Below, piece after piece: positions 51,962-59,903 of a DNA stretch of 64,000 nt. Position 1 is the stretch's first letter, and every line of letters begins with the position of its first letter. A program made the position numbers and the translations under genes. Under the pieces are notes generated by a model, which did not search any database, was not told the origin of the DNA, and saw nothing but the letters and a program-made list of their open reading frames with translations. Source of the DNA: JAIVJG01 sp964236735. GTDB lineage: Bacteria > Acidobacteriota > Blastocatellia > Pyrinomonadales > Pyrinomonadaceae. The stretch is from positions 1 to 64,000 of the forward strand of contig CAXSFM010000011.1 in the NCBI GenBank assembly GCA_964236735.1, in the 5' to 3' direction.

Positions 51962-52981
51962 ATGCAGACATCCGCCTACACCGCCCCGGTTGAAGACCCG
52001 CAAGTGACGGCACATCGCATCTTCAGTCTCATCGCGCCGGAGCTTTCACTGGTCGAATCCGAATTCGAGAGACAGGCGCGCTCAAATATTCAGGTCGTCT
52101 CGTACATCGGCGACTATTTGCGCGCGTCCGGCGGCAAGCGCGTGCGGCCTGCGCTGACGCTTCTTTCAACTTACGCGCTCGGCGGCGATGCTTCGCGCGA
52201 AAACGTGATCCGCATGGCGACGGTGATGGAATTTCTCCACACCGCGACGCTCGTCCACGACGACATCATTGATAACGCCGAGACGAGACGCAATCGTCCT
52301 TCGATAAACAGCCGCTTCGGTAATCAGACCGCCGTGCTGATGGGCGACTGGCTTTACATGTCCGCCTTCGAGACGAGCCTTGCCGAACGCTCGCTGCCCG
52401 TCCTCGATATTTTGACGAGGGTCACGCGGAAAATGACCGAAGGCGAGCTCATCCAGTTAACCCTGCTCGGCAGCGCGGACATCACGGAAGAGCAATATTT
52501 CGATGTGCTGAGACGCAAAACCGCCTATCTCTTCAGCGCGTGCTGCGAGATCGGCGCGATTCTCGCGGGCGGCAGTGAAGCGGAGCAGCACGCCCTACGT
52601 GACTACGGTCTGTATCTGGGCATGGCCTTTCAACTGACGGATGACTTGCTGGACTTCACTTCTTTTGAGCATGTGCTCGGTAAAGCGGCGGGCGTTGATT
52701 TGTTGGAAGGCAAAGTGACGCTGCCGCTGATTTATCTGCTCGAAAAAAATCCCGAACAGCGCGCACACCTTCAAACCGTGATGCGTCGTGGAAATTACGA
52801 CGAAGTCTCGCGCGAATCTCTTTTGCAGGTGGCTGATGAAAGTGGCGCGCTGCACCGCGCGCGCGCGCGCGCCGTCTCTTTCGCGGAAGCGGCGTGTGAG
52901 GTGCTCTCTGCGCTCAAAGCGTCCGCATACAGGGAAGCCTTGCGCGCTCTGCCGACGTTCATCCTTGAACGTGAGACGTAA
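51962..52981 (+). CDS. polyprenyl diphosphate synthase (long-chain trans type)
   Basis: Builds the isoprenoid side chain of respiratory quinones from isopentenyl diphosphate. 339 residues. The first Asp-rich motif is HDDIIDNAETRRN (DDIID), the second is QLTDDLLDF (DDLLD), with GGKRVRPALTLLS before and LLEGKVTLPLIYLLE after. The small residues before the first motif (EFLHTATLVHDD) fit a medium or long chain product such as octaprenyl or heptaprenyl, though exact length cannot be set from sequence. It is followed 18 bases later by a coiled-coil/winged-helix gene. Confidence 0.92.
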   Translation: MQTSAYTAPVEDPQVTAHRIFSLIAPELSLVESEFERQARSNIQVVSYIGDYLRASGGKRVRPALTLLSTYALGGDASRENVIRMATVMEFLHTATLVHDDIIDNAETRRNRPSINSRFGNQTAVLMGDWLYMSAFETSLAERSLPVLDILTRVTRKMTEGELIQLTLLGSADITEEQYFDVLRRKTAYLFSACCEIGAILAGGSEAEQHALRDYGLYLGMAFQLTDDLLDFTSFEHVLGKAAGVDLLEGKVTLPLIYLLEKNPEQRAHLQTVMRRGNYDEVSRESLLQVADESGALHRARARAVSFAEAACEVLSALKASAYREALRALPTFILERET

Positions 52982-52999
52982 ACATTTTGACGAGACGTT

Positions 53000-53590
53000 A
53001 TGCCTGACGAAAATCTGCTCGCCACGCTTGAACAAAGTTTGCGTCAGACACGCGCCACGCGCTCGCGTCTGGGTTCGCGTCTGGCCGACCTCCAGGCCGA
53101 AGCCGAAAGGCTCCGCTCGGAACTCAATGAGATGGACGCGCTCGTCAGCCAGACGGAGGCGGCGATGTTCCGCATACTGTCTTCCATGTTCGGCACGCAG
53201 CAGACCAGCGCCACGCCATCGGATGCGGAGATTGAAGCCGCGCTTCGTCACGACAATGCTAAGGCAACCAGAAACGCCAGCTACGGCCAGCCACGCGCGA
53301 ACGTAGTTAACCATCACGATATCCCAACCGTTCGCAACGACATCGAACCGACCGACGACCGATTTTTTGACCGCACGATACCGCAGGCGACGACGCTTCT
53401 GTTGCGCGAATCCGCCGGCCCTCTGCACGTCAATGAAATTTACAATCGTCTGCTCGAAGGCGGTTTTAAGTTCACAGGCAACAACCCGACGATCAGTATC
53501 GCCGTCTCGCTCAACCGCAATCGTCGTTTCCGCAAAGTCGCGCCCGGCACATTCGATCTCACCATCCGCGACGCCGCGCAGGCTTCTTAA
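53000..53590 (+). CDS. coiled-coil and HARE-HTH-like winged-helix protein, function unknown
   Basis: 196 residues. The N-terminus (about 5-60) is a heptad-rich coiled coil (LEQSLRQTRATRSRLGSRLA, EAERLRSELNEMDALV). A disordered Asn/Asp-rich linker (about 68-125) follows. The C-terminus (about 130-190) looks like a HARE-HTH/winged-helix domain: TIPQATTLLLRESAGPLHVN, NRLLEGGFKFTGNNPT and RKVAPGTFDL. Such domains are found in chromatin and restriction proteins and in RNA polymerase delta subunit; the assignment is by pattern only. It is probably cotranscribed with the prenyl synthase, and I cannot state a function. Confidence 0.7.
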   Translation: MPDENLLATLEQSLRQTRATRSRLGSRLADLQAEAERLRSELNEMDALVSQTEAAMFRILSSMFGTQQTSATPSDAEIEAALRHDNAKATRNASYGQPRANVVNHHDIPTVRNDIEPTDDRFFDRTIPQATTLLLRESAGPLHVNEIYNRLLEGGFKFTGNNPTISIAVSLNRNRRFRKVAPGTFDLTIRDAAQAS

Positions 53591-53724
53591 CATCTTATCA
53601 ATCCGTGATGCGTGCTTTCTGTAACCGCTTTCAATTAGTGGGACGGAATGGAGGAGACGTGTGCTATCGTCTGCGTCTGTTTCAAACAAGACGCGCGTAA
53701 GAAAGCGAGGGAAGAGAGCGAGAC

Positions 53725-54852
53725 ATGCGAGCGATGATTCTGGCGGCAGGCTATGGCACGAGACTCTGGCCTCTGACCATAGACCGCGCCAAACCGGCCA
53801 TCCCTTTTATGACTCGCCCGCTCGTCGGTTACGTCGCGGAGTATCTTGCTGGTTACGGCTGCCGCGATGTCGTCGTCAATCTGCATCATCAACCGGACTC
53901 CGTGCGCGCGGCTCTGGGCGACGGCAGCCGCTTCGGAGTGAGACTGCATTACGTCGAAGAGACGAGTATCCTCGGCACAAGCGGAGCGCTCGACAACGCT
54001 CGTGCTCTTTTAGAGGGCGAGACGTTCATCGTCATCAACGGCAAAATCGCGACCGACATCAATCTCGCAGAAGCTATTGAGACGCATCGCCGCACGAACG
54101 CCATCGCCACGCTGGTCGCGCGTAAAAATATCGAGCGCGATAAGTACAGCACAGTCGTGACGCGCGGAGAATTTCTGGAAGGATTTGGCGCAACGCCTCT
54201 CGCGTCCGATAACGCCGGAGGAGCGTCGCGCTCCTCACTTACAATGAGCGAGGGAAGCGCGCTCTTAAAAAATGCTGGAAGGGAATTGGCGGGGAGCGCT
54301 GTCATCAATCAAGCGGGGAGTTCAAAAAGAGTTGACGACGAAAGCGTCGAGAGTTCTCGTGATGAAGACGAAATACCTTTGATGTTCACGGGGATTCAGA
54401 TTGTCGAGCCGCGCATTTTCTCTTACATCCCGCGCGGGGTTTTTTCGCACTCGACGACGGATGTTTATCCACAGGCCATCGCGCGCGGCGAGCGCATCGC
54501 GGTGCATGTCGCCGCAGGCTACTGGCATGAATTGTCAACCGTCAAACGCTATCTTGAGACGAGTTTGCTGCTCCTCAAGAAAGAGCATCGTGACGTAGAG
54601 TGTGGCGCAAATTCAATTATTGAAGAGGGCGCAGATGTGCGTGACTCTGTGCTCTGGGAGAGCGTCAGAGTTGAATCGGGCGCGCGTGTTCGTCGCGCAA
54701 TCTTGGGAGACGGTGTCGTCATCCCCGCCGGCGAGATTGTCGAAAACGCCGCCGTTGTTCGTGCGGAATTAATAAAGGGCATCGAGCGACCGCAGAAAGG
54801 TCTGGCCGGAGAAGTGAGAGGCGCAAATTTTGTCGCGCCGCTGGCGCAGTGA
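53725..54852 (+). CDS. atypical sugar nucleotidyltransferase, NGD motif altered to NGK, with low-complexity insert
   Basis: 375 residues of the NDP-sugar pyrophosphorylase family: LAAGYGTRLWPLTIDRAKPA near 7-26, LGTSGALDNA at 84-92 and a beta-helix-like tail (GANSIIEEGADVRDSVLW). The metal-binding Asp of the usual NGD motif is replaced: residues 104-107 read INGK (AAC GGC AAA). Residues about 160-216 are a Ser/Gly/Ala/Asp-rich insert encoded by DNA with a perfect 8-bp palindrome (54218-54236). The gene next downstream is AmgK-like, recalling the MurU-AmgK muramic-acid recycling pair, but MurU is about 220 residues. Activity may be lost or altered. Confidence 0.78.
   Translation: MRAMILAAGYGTRLWPLTIDRAKPAIPFMTRPLVGYVAEYLAGYGCRDVVVNLHHQPDSVRAALGDGSRFGVRLHYVEETSILGTSGALDNARALLEGETFIVINGKIATDINLAEAIETHRRTNAIATLVARKNIERDKYSTVVTRGEFLEGFGATPLASDNAGGASRSSLTMSEGSALLKNAGRELAGSAVINQAGSSKRVDDESVESSRDEDEIPLMFTGIQIVEPRIFSYIPRGVFSHSTTDVYPQAIARGERIAVHVAAGYWHELSTVKRYLETSLLLLKKEHRDVECGANSIIEEGADVRDSVLWESVRVESGARVRRAILGDGVVIPAGEIVENAAVVRAELIKGIERPQKGLAGEVRGANFVAPLAQ
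54218..54236. repeat. palindrome within the nucleotidyltransferase insert
   Basis: GAGGAGCG (54218-54225), loop TCG, CGCTCCTC (54229-54236). It lies inside the in-frame insert of the nucleotidyltransferase gene. A second imperfect purine-rich stretch with GCGCGCTC follows at about 54250-54270. Confidence 0.6.
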
Positions 54853-54858
54853 TACAAT
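54830..54858 (+). promoter_or_regulatory. possible promoter before the AmgK-like gene
   Basis: TTGTCG (54830-54835), 17-base spacer, TACAAT (54853-54858), overlapping the end of the upstream gene and about 100 bases before the ATG at 54959. Moderate boxes, good spacing. Confidence 0.4.
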
Positions 54859-54958
54859 TCAGGCGCGCTCCACCACCCGTCTTAAAAAGTAAGAATCGAA
54901 GCGGGAACCGGCTTGCATTTCGGCACGTCAGAGATAGTGCAACTCTATATTTCGCAGA

Positions 54959-56002
54959 ATGCAGCATCCGTCTCAAATAACTTCCAACGCTTTTCAAGTT
55001 GCCGCGCAGGAGCGTCTCGCGATTTATCTCGCGCGTATCGGCGGTAAAACTCAGCACGTCTTGCCGCTCACGCCCGACGCCTCGACGCGCGAATACTTTC
55101 GCATCCCTTGGAAGCGCACACACGCGATTGCCGCCGTCTATCCTGAACCTTTCGATGCGGAGATTCACCCGTACCTCGATGTCTCCAGACTATTCATCGA
55201 AGCGCATCTTCCCGTGCCCGCAATTCTGGATGTTGACGCGCTGAACGGCATCATCGTGCAGGAGGATTTGAGCGACACGCAGTTACGACGCTTCTGCGAG
55301 GCCGCCTCCGAAGACGAGCGCGAGACTTACATGGAGCGCGCCATCAGTCTCATCGCAGACATACAGTCCGCCACCAAACTCGCGCACGAGCGTAATTCGA
55401 TAGCCTGTCGCCTCGCGTTCGATGAAGCCAAACTGGCGTGGGAGTTGAATTATTTTCGCGAGCATTATTTCAAGAGTTTGCGCGGCGAGCAGTTGAAGAA
55501 CGGCGAAGAGAAGGAACTGCGCGCCGAGTTGAACGACATCGCTGCGGAACTCGCGGCACGCCCGCGCGTGTTGTGCCATCGCGACTATCATGCGTCGAAT
55601 TTGATGGTTGATCGCAAAGGAAAATTGCGAATCATTGACTTTCAGGATGCACGGATGGGGCCTGCCAGCTACGATCTGGTTTCGCTTCTGCTTGACCGGC
55701 AGACGACGCTTCCTTCGATGGCGGAGATACGAGAACGTCGCCTCTACTTTTTGGAAGAGCGGCGCGCGCGCGGGCTTGAGTCAATAGACCCGGACGACTT
55801 CGCACATGAATTTCGACTAATGGCCGTGCAGCGATGTCTGAAAGCTGCCGGCACATTTTCCTATCAGACCGGCGTGGCCGGGCGCGGCGAAATTTACAGG
55901 CAATTCATCAAGCCCACGTTGCTGATCGCCGTCCAAGCCGCAGAATGGCTCAACCGCTTTCCGGTTCTACAGGCGACTATCGGCGCGCGCATCAACGAAT
56001 AG
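54959..56002 (+). CDS. AmgK-like aminoglycoside-phosphotransferase-fold sugar kinase
   Basis: Predicted anomeric kinase for N-acetylmuramate/N-acetylglucosamine or a related sugar. 347 residues. LPLTPDASTREYFRIP (35-50) is the family start seen in AmgK; the catalytic loop is CHRDYHASNL with Asp209 and Asn214, and the metal loop is IIDFQDARMGPASYDLVSLL with Asp227. Architecture and length match AmgK of Pseudomonas, which acts with MurU, an adjacent nucleotidyltransferase. Here an atypical nucleotidyltransferase lies upstream. The substrate is inferred from context and may differ. asnS starts 27 bases after the stop. Confidence 0.8.
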   Translation: MQHPSQITSNAFQVAAQERLAIYLARIGGKTQHVLPLTPDASTREYFRIPWKRTHAIAAVYPEPFDAEIHPYLDVSRLFIEAHLPVPAILDVDALNGIIVQEDLSDTQLRRFCEAASEDERETYMERAISLIADIQSATKLAHERNSIACRLAFDEAKLAWELNYFREHYFKSLRGEQLKNGEEKELRAELNDIAAELAARPRVLCHRDYHASNLMVDRKGKLRIIDFQDARMGPASYDLVSLLLDRQTTLPSMAEIRERRLYFLEERRARGLESIDPDDFAHEFRLMAVQRCLKAAGTFSYQTGVAGRGEIYRQFIKPTLLIAVQAAEWLNRFPVLQATIGARINE

Positions 56003-56029
56003 CTATCAAACGGCTCTCAAATTTTTATC

Positions 56030-57343
56030 ATGCAGCACATTTATATCAATCAACTTTCTCAACATGTCGGCGAAGAAGTCGAGCTACGCGGCTGGCTCTA
56101 CAACGTGCGCTCAAGCGGCAAACTGATGTTTCCGCAGCTTCGAGATGGAACGGGCATCGTGCAATGCGTGGTCTTGAAGAAGAACGTCACGCCCGAACTG
56201 TGGGACGCGCTCAAGGGACTCGGACAGGAGTCTTCGCTCATCGTGCGCGGCAGCGTGCGTGCGGACGAGCGCGCGCAGGGCGGCTACGAAGTTGACCTGA
56301 CAGACGCGACAGTCTTGCAGGCGGTCGAGGGTTTTCCGATCACGCTCAAAGAGCACGGCACGGAATTTTTGATGGATCATCGCCATCTGTGGCTCCGCTC
56401 GCGCCGTCAGCACGCCATACTTAAAGTGCGTCACACGGTCGTTCGCGCGGTGCGAGACTTTCTCGACGACGACGGTTTCACTCTCGCCGATTCGCCCATC
56501 CTGACGCCGGCTGCTTGCGAAGGCACGACGACGCTCTTCGAGTTGGATTACTTTGACGAAGAGAAAGCATATCTCACGCAATCGGGTCAGCTTTACAACG
56601 AAGCGACGGCAGCGGCTTTCGGCAAGGCGTATTGCTTCGGCCCGACTTTTCGCGCGGAACGCTCGAAGACACGCCGTCACTTGACGGAGTTTTGGATGGT
56701 CGAGCCGGAGATGTCTTTTGCGACGCTCGACGACGTGATGAACTTAGCCGAACGCTTTCTCTCCTACATCGCCGCGCGCGTCCTCGAAGAGCGCGTGGAG
56801 GAGCTAAAAGTTTTAGAACGCGATACGGCCAAGCTCGCATCAATCGTGCCGCCGTTTCCGCGACTACATTACGACGAGGCTGTGCGAATGCTGCACGAAG
56901 GCCACGAGCACGGGGAAGTCGCAACTAAATTTGAGTGGGGCGGGGACTTCGGCGCGCCCGACGAGACATACATCTCCGGGCATTTCGACAAGCCCGTGAT
57001 GGTTCATCATTATCCGGGCGCGGTCAAAGCTTTTTACATGGCGCGCGATGCGGAGAGGCCGGAGTTGGCATTGGGAGTTGACGTGCTCGCGCCCGAAGGT
57101 TACGGCGAAGTGATCGGCGGCGGCGAGCGTGCGACTTCGCTTGAATATCTTGAAGCGCAACTCGCGGCGCATCATCTTCCGCGTGAAGCATTCGAGTGGT
57201 ATCTCGATTTGCGTCGTTACGGCAGCGTTCCGCACGCCGGTTTCGGGATGGGCATTGAGCGTTGTACGGCATGGATGTGCGGTATCGAGCATGTACGCGA
57301 AACGATTCCATTCCCGCGCCTGCTTTATCGTCTCCGTCCTTAA
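56030..57343 (+). CDS. asnS: asparaginyl-tRNA synthetase
   Basis: Class IIb synthetase, charges tRNA-Asn. 437 residues. The N-terminal OB-fold anticodon domain has LRGWLYNVRSSGKLMFPQLRDG; motif 2 is FGPTFRAERSKTRRHLTEFWMVEPE; motif 3 is GFGMGIERCTAWMCG; KAFYMARD and GGGERATSLE are also typical. The residues favour AsnRS over AspRS (no AspRS insertion, normal length). No ribosome-binding site is obvious upstream of the ATG. Confidence 0.93.
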   Translation: MQHIYINQLSQHVGEEVELRGWLYNVRSSGKLMFPQLRDGTGIVQCVVLKKNVTPELWDALKGLGQESSLIVRGSVRADERAQGGYEVDLTDATVLQAVEGFPITLKEHGTEFLMDHRHLWLRSRRQHAILKVRHTVVRAVRDFLDDDGFTLADSPILTPAACEGTTTLFELDYFDEEKAYLTQSGQLYNEATAAAFGKAYCFGPTFRAERSKTRRHLTEFWMVEPEMSFATLDDVMNLAERFLSYIAARVLEERVEELKVLERDTAKLASIVPPFPRLHYDEAVRMLHEGHEHGEVATKFEWGGDFGAPDETYISGHFDKPVMVHHYPGAVKAFYMARDAERPELALGVDVLAPEGYGEVIGGGERATSLEYLEAQLAAHHLPREAFEWYLDLRRYGSVPHAGFGMGIERCTAWMCGIEHVRETIPFPRLLYRLRP

Positions 57344-57378
57344 AAAGCATTCAACCCTGACATGTGAAAGATTTTGCG

Positions 57379-57927
57379 ATGAATACAGAGAGAAGAATAG
57401 TCACAATTTTTGGCGGCGCGAAGTGCGACGAAAAATGTGAAGAGTACGGGCAGGCGCGCCGGCTCGGGCAGTTGCTGGCCGAAGACGGCTACACGATTTG
57501 CACGGGCGGCTATCTGGGAGTGATGGAGGCTGCGAGTCGCGGCGCGCATGAACGCGGAGGCAGCGTCCTCGGCGTCGTGATGAACCAGTTCAAGGCAGAG
57601 CCGAATCGCTATCTGACGGAAAAAGTCGCGACCTCACATTTTTATGAGCGACTGCAAAATCTCATCATGCGCTCGGTCGGATTCATCGCCGTGCGCGGCG
57701 GCGCGGGCACTGTTACGGAGATGTCCCTCGTGTGGAACAAGCTGCAAACTCGCGTCATCGAGCCGCGCCCGCTCGTGCTGCTCGGCGACTGCTGGCCTCC
57801 GATCATCGAAACGTTTCAGAGACACCTCGTCGTCAGCGATGCAGATGTGTCTCTGCTCGACTTCGCCGCGACGCCCGAAGAGGCGGTCAAGATTATTCAG
57901 GAGAAATCAAAAGAGGTTTCAATATGA
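57379..57927 (+). CDS. LOG-fold (TIGR00725/TIGR00730-like) Rossmann protein
   Basis: 182 residues from ATG 57379; a GTG at 57364 is the alternative. The fold signature is VTIFGGAKCDEK, ICTGGYLGVMEAASRGAHE (43-58) and VRGGAGTVTEMSLVW (105-119). In phosphoribohydrolase LOG enzymes these read PGGxGTxxE and MRK; here RGGAGTVTE and MRS, so cytokinin-type phosphoribohydrolase activity is uncertain. The stop overlaps the ATG of the AIM24-like gene (ATGA), so they are coupled. Confidence 0.82.
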   Translation: MNTERRIVTIFGGAKCDEKCEEYGQARRLGQLLAEDGYTICTGGYLGVMEAASRGAHERGGSVLGVVMNQFKAEPNRYLTEKVATSHFYERLQNLIMRSVGFIAVRGGAGTVTEMSLVWNKLQTRVIEPRPLVLLGDCWPPIIETFQRHLVVSDADVSLLDFAATPEEAVKIIQEKSKEVSI

Positions 57928-58823
57928 ACTGCCCTAGATGCGGCGCGGGCTTGTTATCCGAAGCACAATTCTGCGGCTCCTGCGGCCTCCGCTTGAGCGA
58001 CGCTGCGACGGTTTCACCTTCTCCGATTCCTGACGCTGCCCCGAGTTTTCCAGCGACGGGGCAGGGAATCAAGATTGACGAAGATTCGCGCGGGCAAGGG
58101 CGCGGCTACACTTACGAAATTTTGCATCAACCGGCATTCGCGCTGGCCGTCGTCAAAATGCAGGCCGAGCAATCAATTCAGGCCGAGTCGGGCGCGATGG
58201 TTTCGATGTCCGCCAATATCGAGTTGCAATCGCAAATGAAAGGCGGAGTATGGGGCGCTCTGAAACGCGCGGCGGGCGGCGAGTCGGCTTTCGTCTCGAC
58301 TTTCACGGCGCGCGGCGCAGCAGGCGAAGTGACGTTTGCGCCGGGTAATCCCGGCGATATTGCGGCCATCGAAATGAGTAACCAACTCTTTTACGTGCAG
58401 GCGAGTTCCTATCTGGCCGGTGATGTGAGCCTCAACGTTGACACGCGCTGGGGCGGCGCAAAATCATTTTTCGGCGGCGAAGGTTTGTTCGTCTTGCAGG
58501 TGACGGGGACGGGTTTGCTGCTTCTCTCCTCGTTTGGTGCGATACATCGCAAGCAACTCGCTCCCGGTGAGCGTTACGTGGTGGACACAGGCCATCTGGT
58601 CGCGTGGGAAGGCACGACACAGTACACGCTACGCAAAGCTGCCACAGGTTTTTTTCAAAGCATGGTGAGCGGCGAAGGCGTGGTGGCGGAATTCACAGGG
58701 CCGGGCGAATTGTTGATCCAGACACGCAATCTCGCGGCCTTTGCGGGTTTGATGAAACCATTTTTCCCGACGCAGGGCAGCAGCGGCGGCAGCGGCTTTA
58801 ATATCAATCTGGGTGGCTCGTAA
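57924..58823 (+). CDS. zinc-ribbon AIM24-family protein
   Basis: 299 residues. An N-terminal zinc ribbon has Cys3, Cys6, Cys17 and Cys20 (NCPRCG, FCGSCG). After a Pro/Ser linker, residues about 65-285 form the AIM24/TIGR00266 beta-sandwich: AEQSIQAESGAMVSMSANIE, ESAFVSTFTARGAAGEVTFA, PGERYVVDTGHLVAWEG and FTGPGELLIQTRNLAAFAGL. The end is Gly/Ser-rich. The cellular role of bacterial members is not established. It overlaps the LOG-fold gene by 4 bases. Confidence 0.87.
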   Translation: MNCPRCGAGLLSEAQFCGSCGLRLSDAATVSPSPIPDAAPSFPATGQGIKIDEDSRGQGRGYTYEILHQPAFALAVVKMQAEQSIQAESGAMVSMSANIELQSQMKGGVWGALKRAAGGESAFVSTFTARGAAGEVTFAPGNPGDIAAIEMSNQLFYVQASSYLAGDVSLNVDTRWGGAKSFFGGEGLFVLQVTGTGLLLLSSFGAIHRKQLAPGERYVVDTGHLVAWEGTTQYTLRKAATGFFQSMVSGEGVVAEFTGPGELLIQTRNLAAFAGLMKPFFPTQGSSGGSGFNINLGGS

Positions 58824-58844
58824 AGAGTCTTGAGGTGTTGGACG

Positions 58845-59816
58845 ATGAGCGAGCTTTTAACTGAACAACCGCATGCAACTATGACCAGCCGGCTGCCCGG
58901 TGCGGGTCGGCGCGTGAGCATCATCGGTGTGCCATGCGGATTCGGCGCGAGCGTGGCTGGCGTTGACCTCGGCCCGGCGGCGATGCGCGTGGCGCGTCTT
59001 AACCAGCGCATCGCACAACTTGGCTATGAAGTTCGCGACCTCGGCGACATCCGTGTGGAGTGCCCGAAGCCTCTCGCCGTGAAGACGAACGCCAACGTGA
59101 ATTTTCTTGACGACATCGCAGCTATTTGTGATCAATTGTCATCGGACGTAAAGAAGGTACTTGAGGGCGGCGAGATTCCGATAGTTCTCGGCGGCGACCA
59201 CTCCATCGCCATCGGCACGGTATCGGGTGTGAGTTCGTTTTACCGACAGCGTCAAGAGACAATCGGCCTCATCTGGTTCGACGCGCACGCGGACATGAAC
59301 ACGCCGGAGACTTCTCCGTCCGGCAATATACACGGAATGCCGCTCGCCGTTTTGTTCGGAGAGGGCGAGCCGCATCTGACGGACATTGATGATTTCTCTC
59401 CCAAGATTGACCCGCGATTCTGCGCCCACATCGGCGCGCGCGACGTGGATGCGGGAGAGCGAGAGTTGATTCGCCGCCTCGGTGTCAGATTCTTCACGAT
59501 GCGCGAGATTGACGAGCGTGGGATGAGCGTCTGCATGGATGAGGCAATCGCTATCGCGTCACAGGCTTCGGCTGGCTATCACGTCACCTTCGACATTGAC
59601 GCGCTCGATCCCGGCGATGCGCCCGGCTCAGGCACAATTGTGCGCGGCGGGATGACATATCGTGAGGCGCATCTGGCGATGGAGAAAATCGCGGAAGCGG
59701 GCGGCGCGCTGTCGCTCGAAATGGTTGAGATCAATACTGCGCTCGACATCAACAATCGCACGGCTGAACTTGGCGTCGAATTGCTTCTCTCCGCACTGGG
59801 TAAGACCATTCTTTAA
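58845..59816 (+). CDS. rocF: arginase/agmatinase-family ureohydrolase, arginase type
   Basis: Hydrolyses arginine to ornithine and urea with a binuclear Mn site. 323 residues from ATG 58845 with GAGG 9 bases upstream. Metal ligands: His119 in GGDHS, Asp146, His148 and Asp150 in DAHADMN, Asp250 and Asp252 in FDIDALDP. SGNIHGMPLAVLFG and LEMVEIN match arginases rather than agmatinases. About 20 extra residues at the N-terminus precede VSIIGVPCGFGA. Ends 87 bases before ddl. Confidence 0.9.
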   Translation: MSELLTEQPHATMTSRLPGAGRRVSIIGVPCGFGASVAGVDLGPAAMRVARLNQRIAQLGYEVRDLGDIRVECPKPLAVKTNANVNFLDDIAAICDQLSSDVKKVLEGGEIPIVLGGDHSIAIGTVSGVSSFYRQRQETIGLIWFDAHADMNTPETSPSGNIHGMPLAVLFGEGEPHLTDIDDFSPKIDPRFCAHIGARDVDAGERELIRRLGVRFFTMREIDERGMSVCMDEAIAIASQASAGYHVTFDIDALDPGDAPGSGTIVRGGMTYREAHLAMEKIAEAGGALSLEMVEINTALDINNRTAELGVELLLSALGKTIL

Positions 59817-59903
59817 GGATATTTGGTCTTTCATAACCCGATTTTAAGCTAACCGTATCAAAATCAAATTGGACATTCGTTTGTCTTTGACCCGCGAAAA
59901 TCT

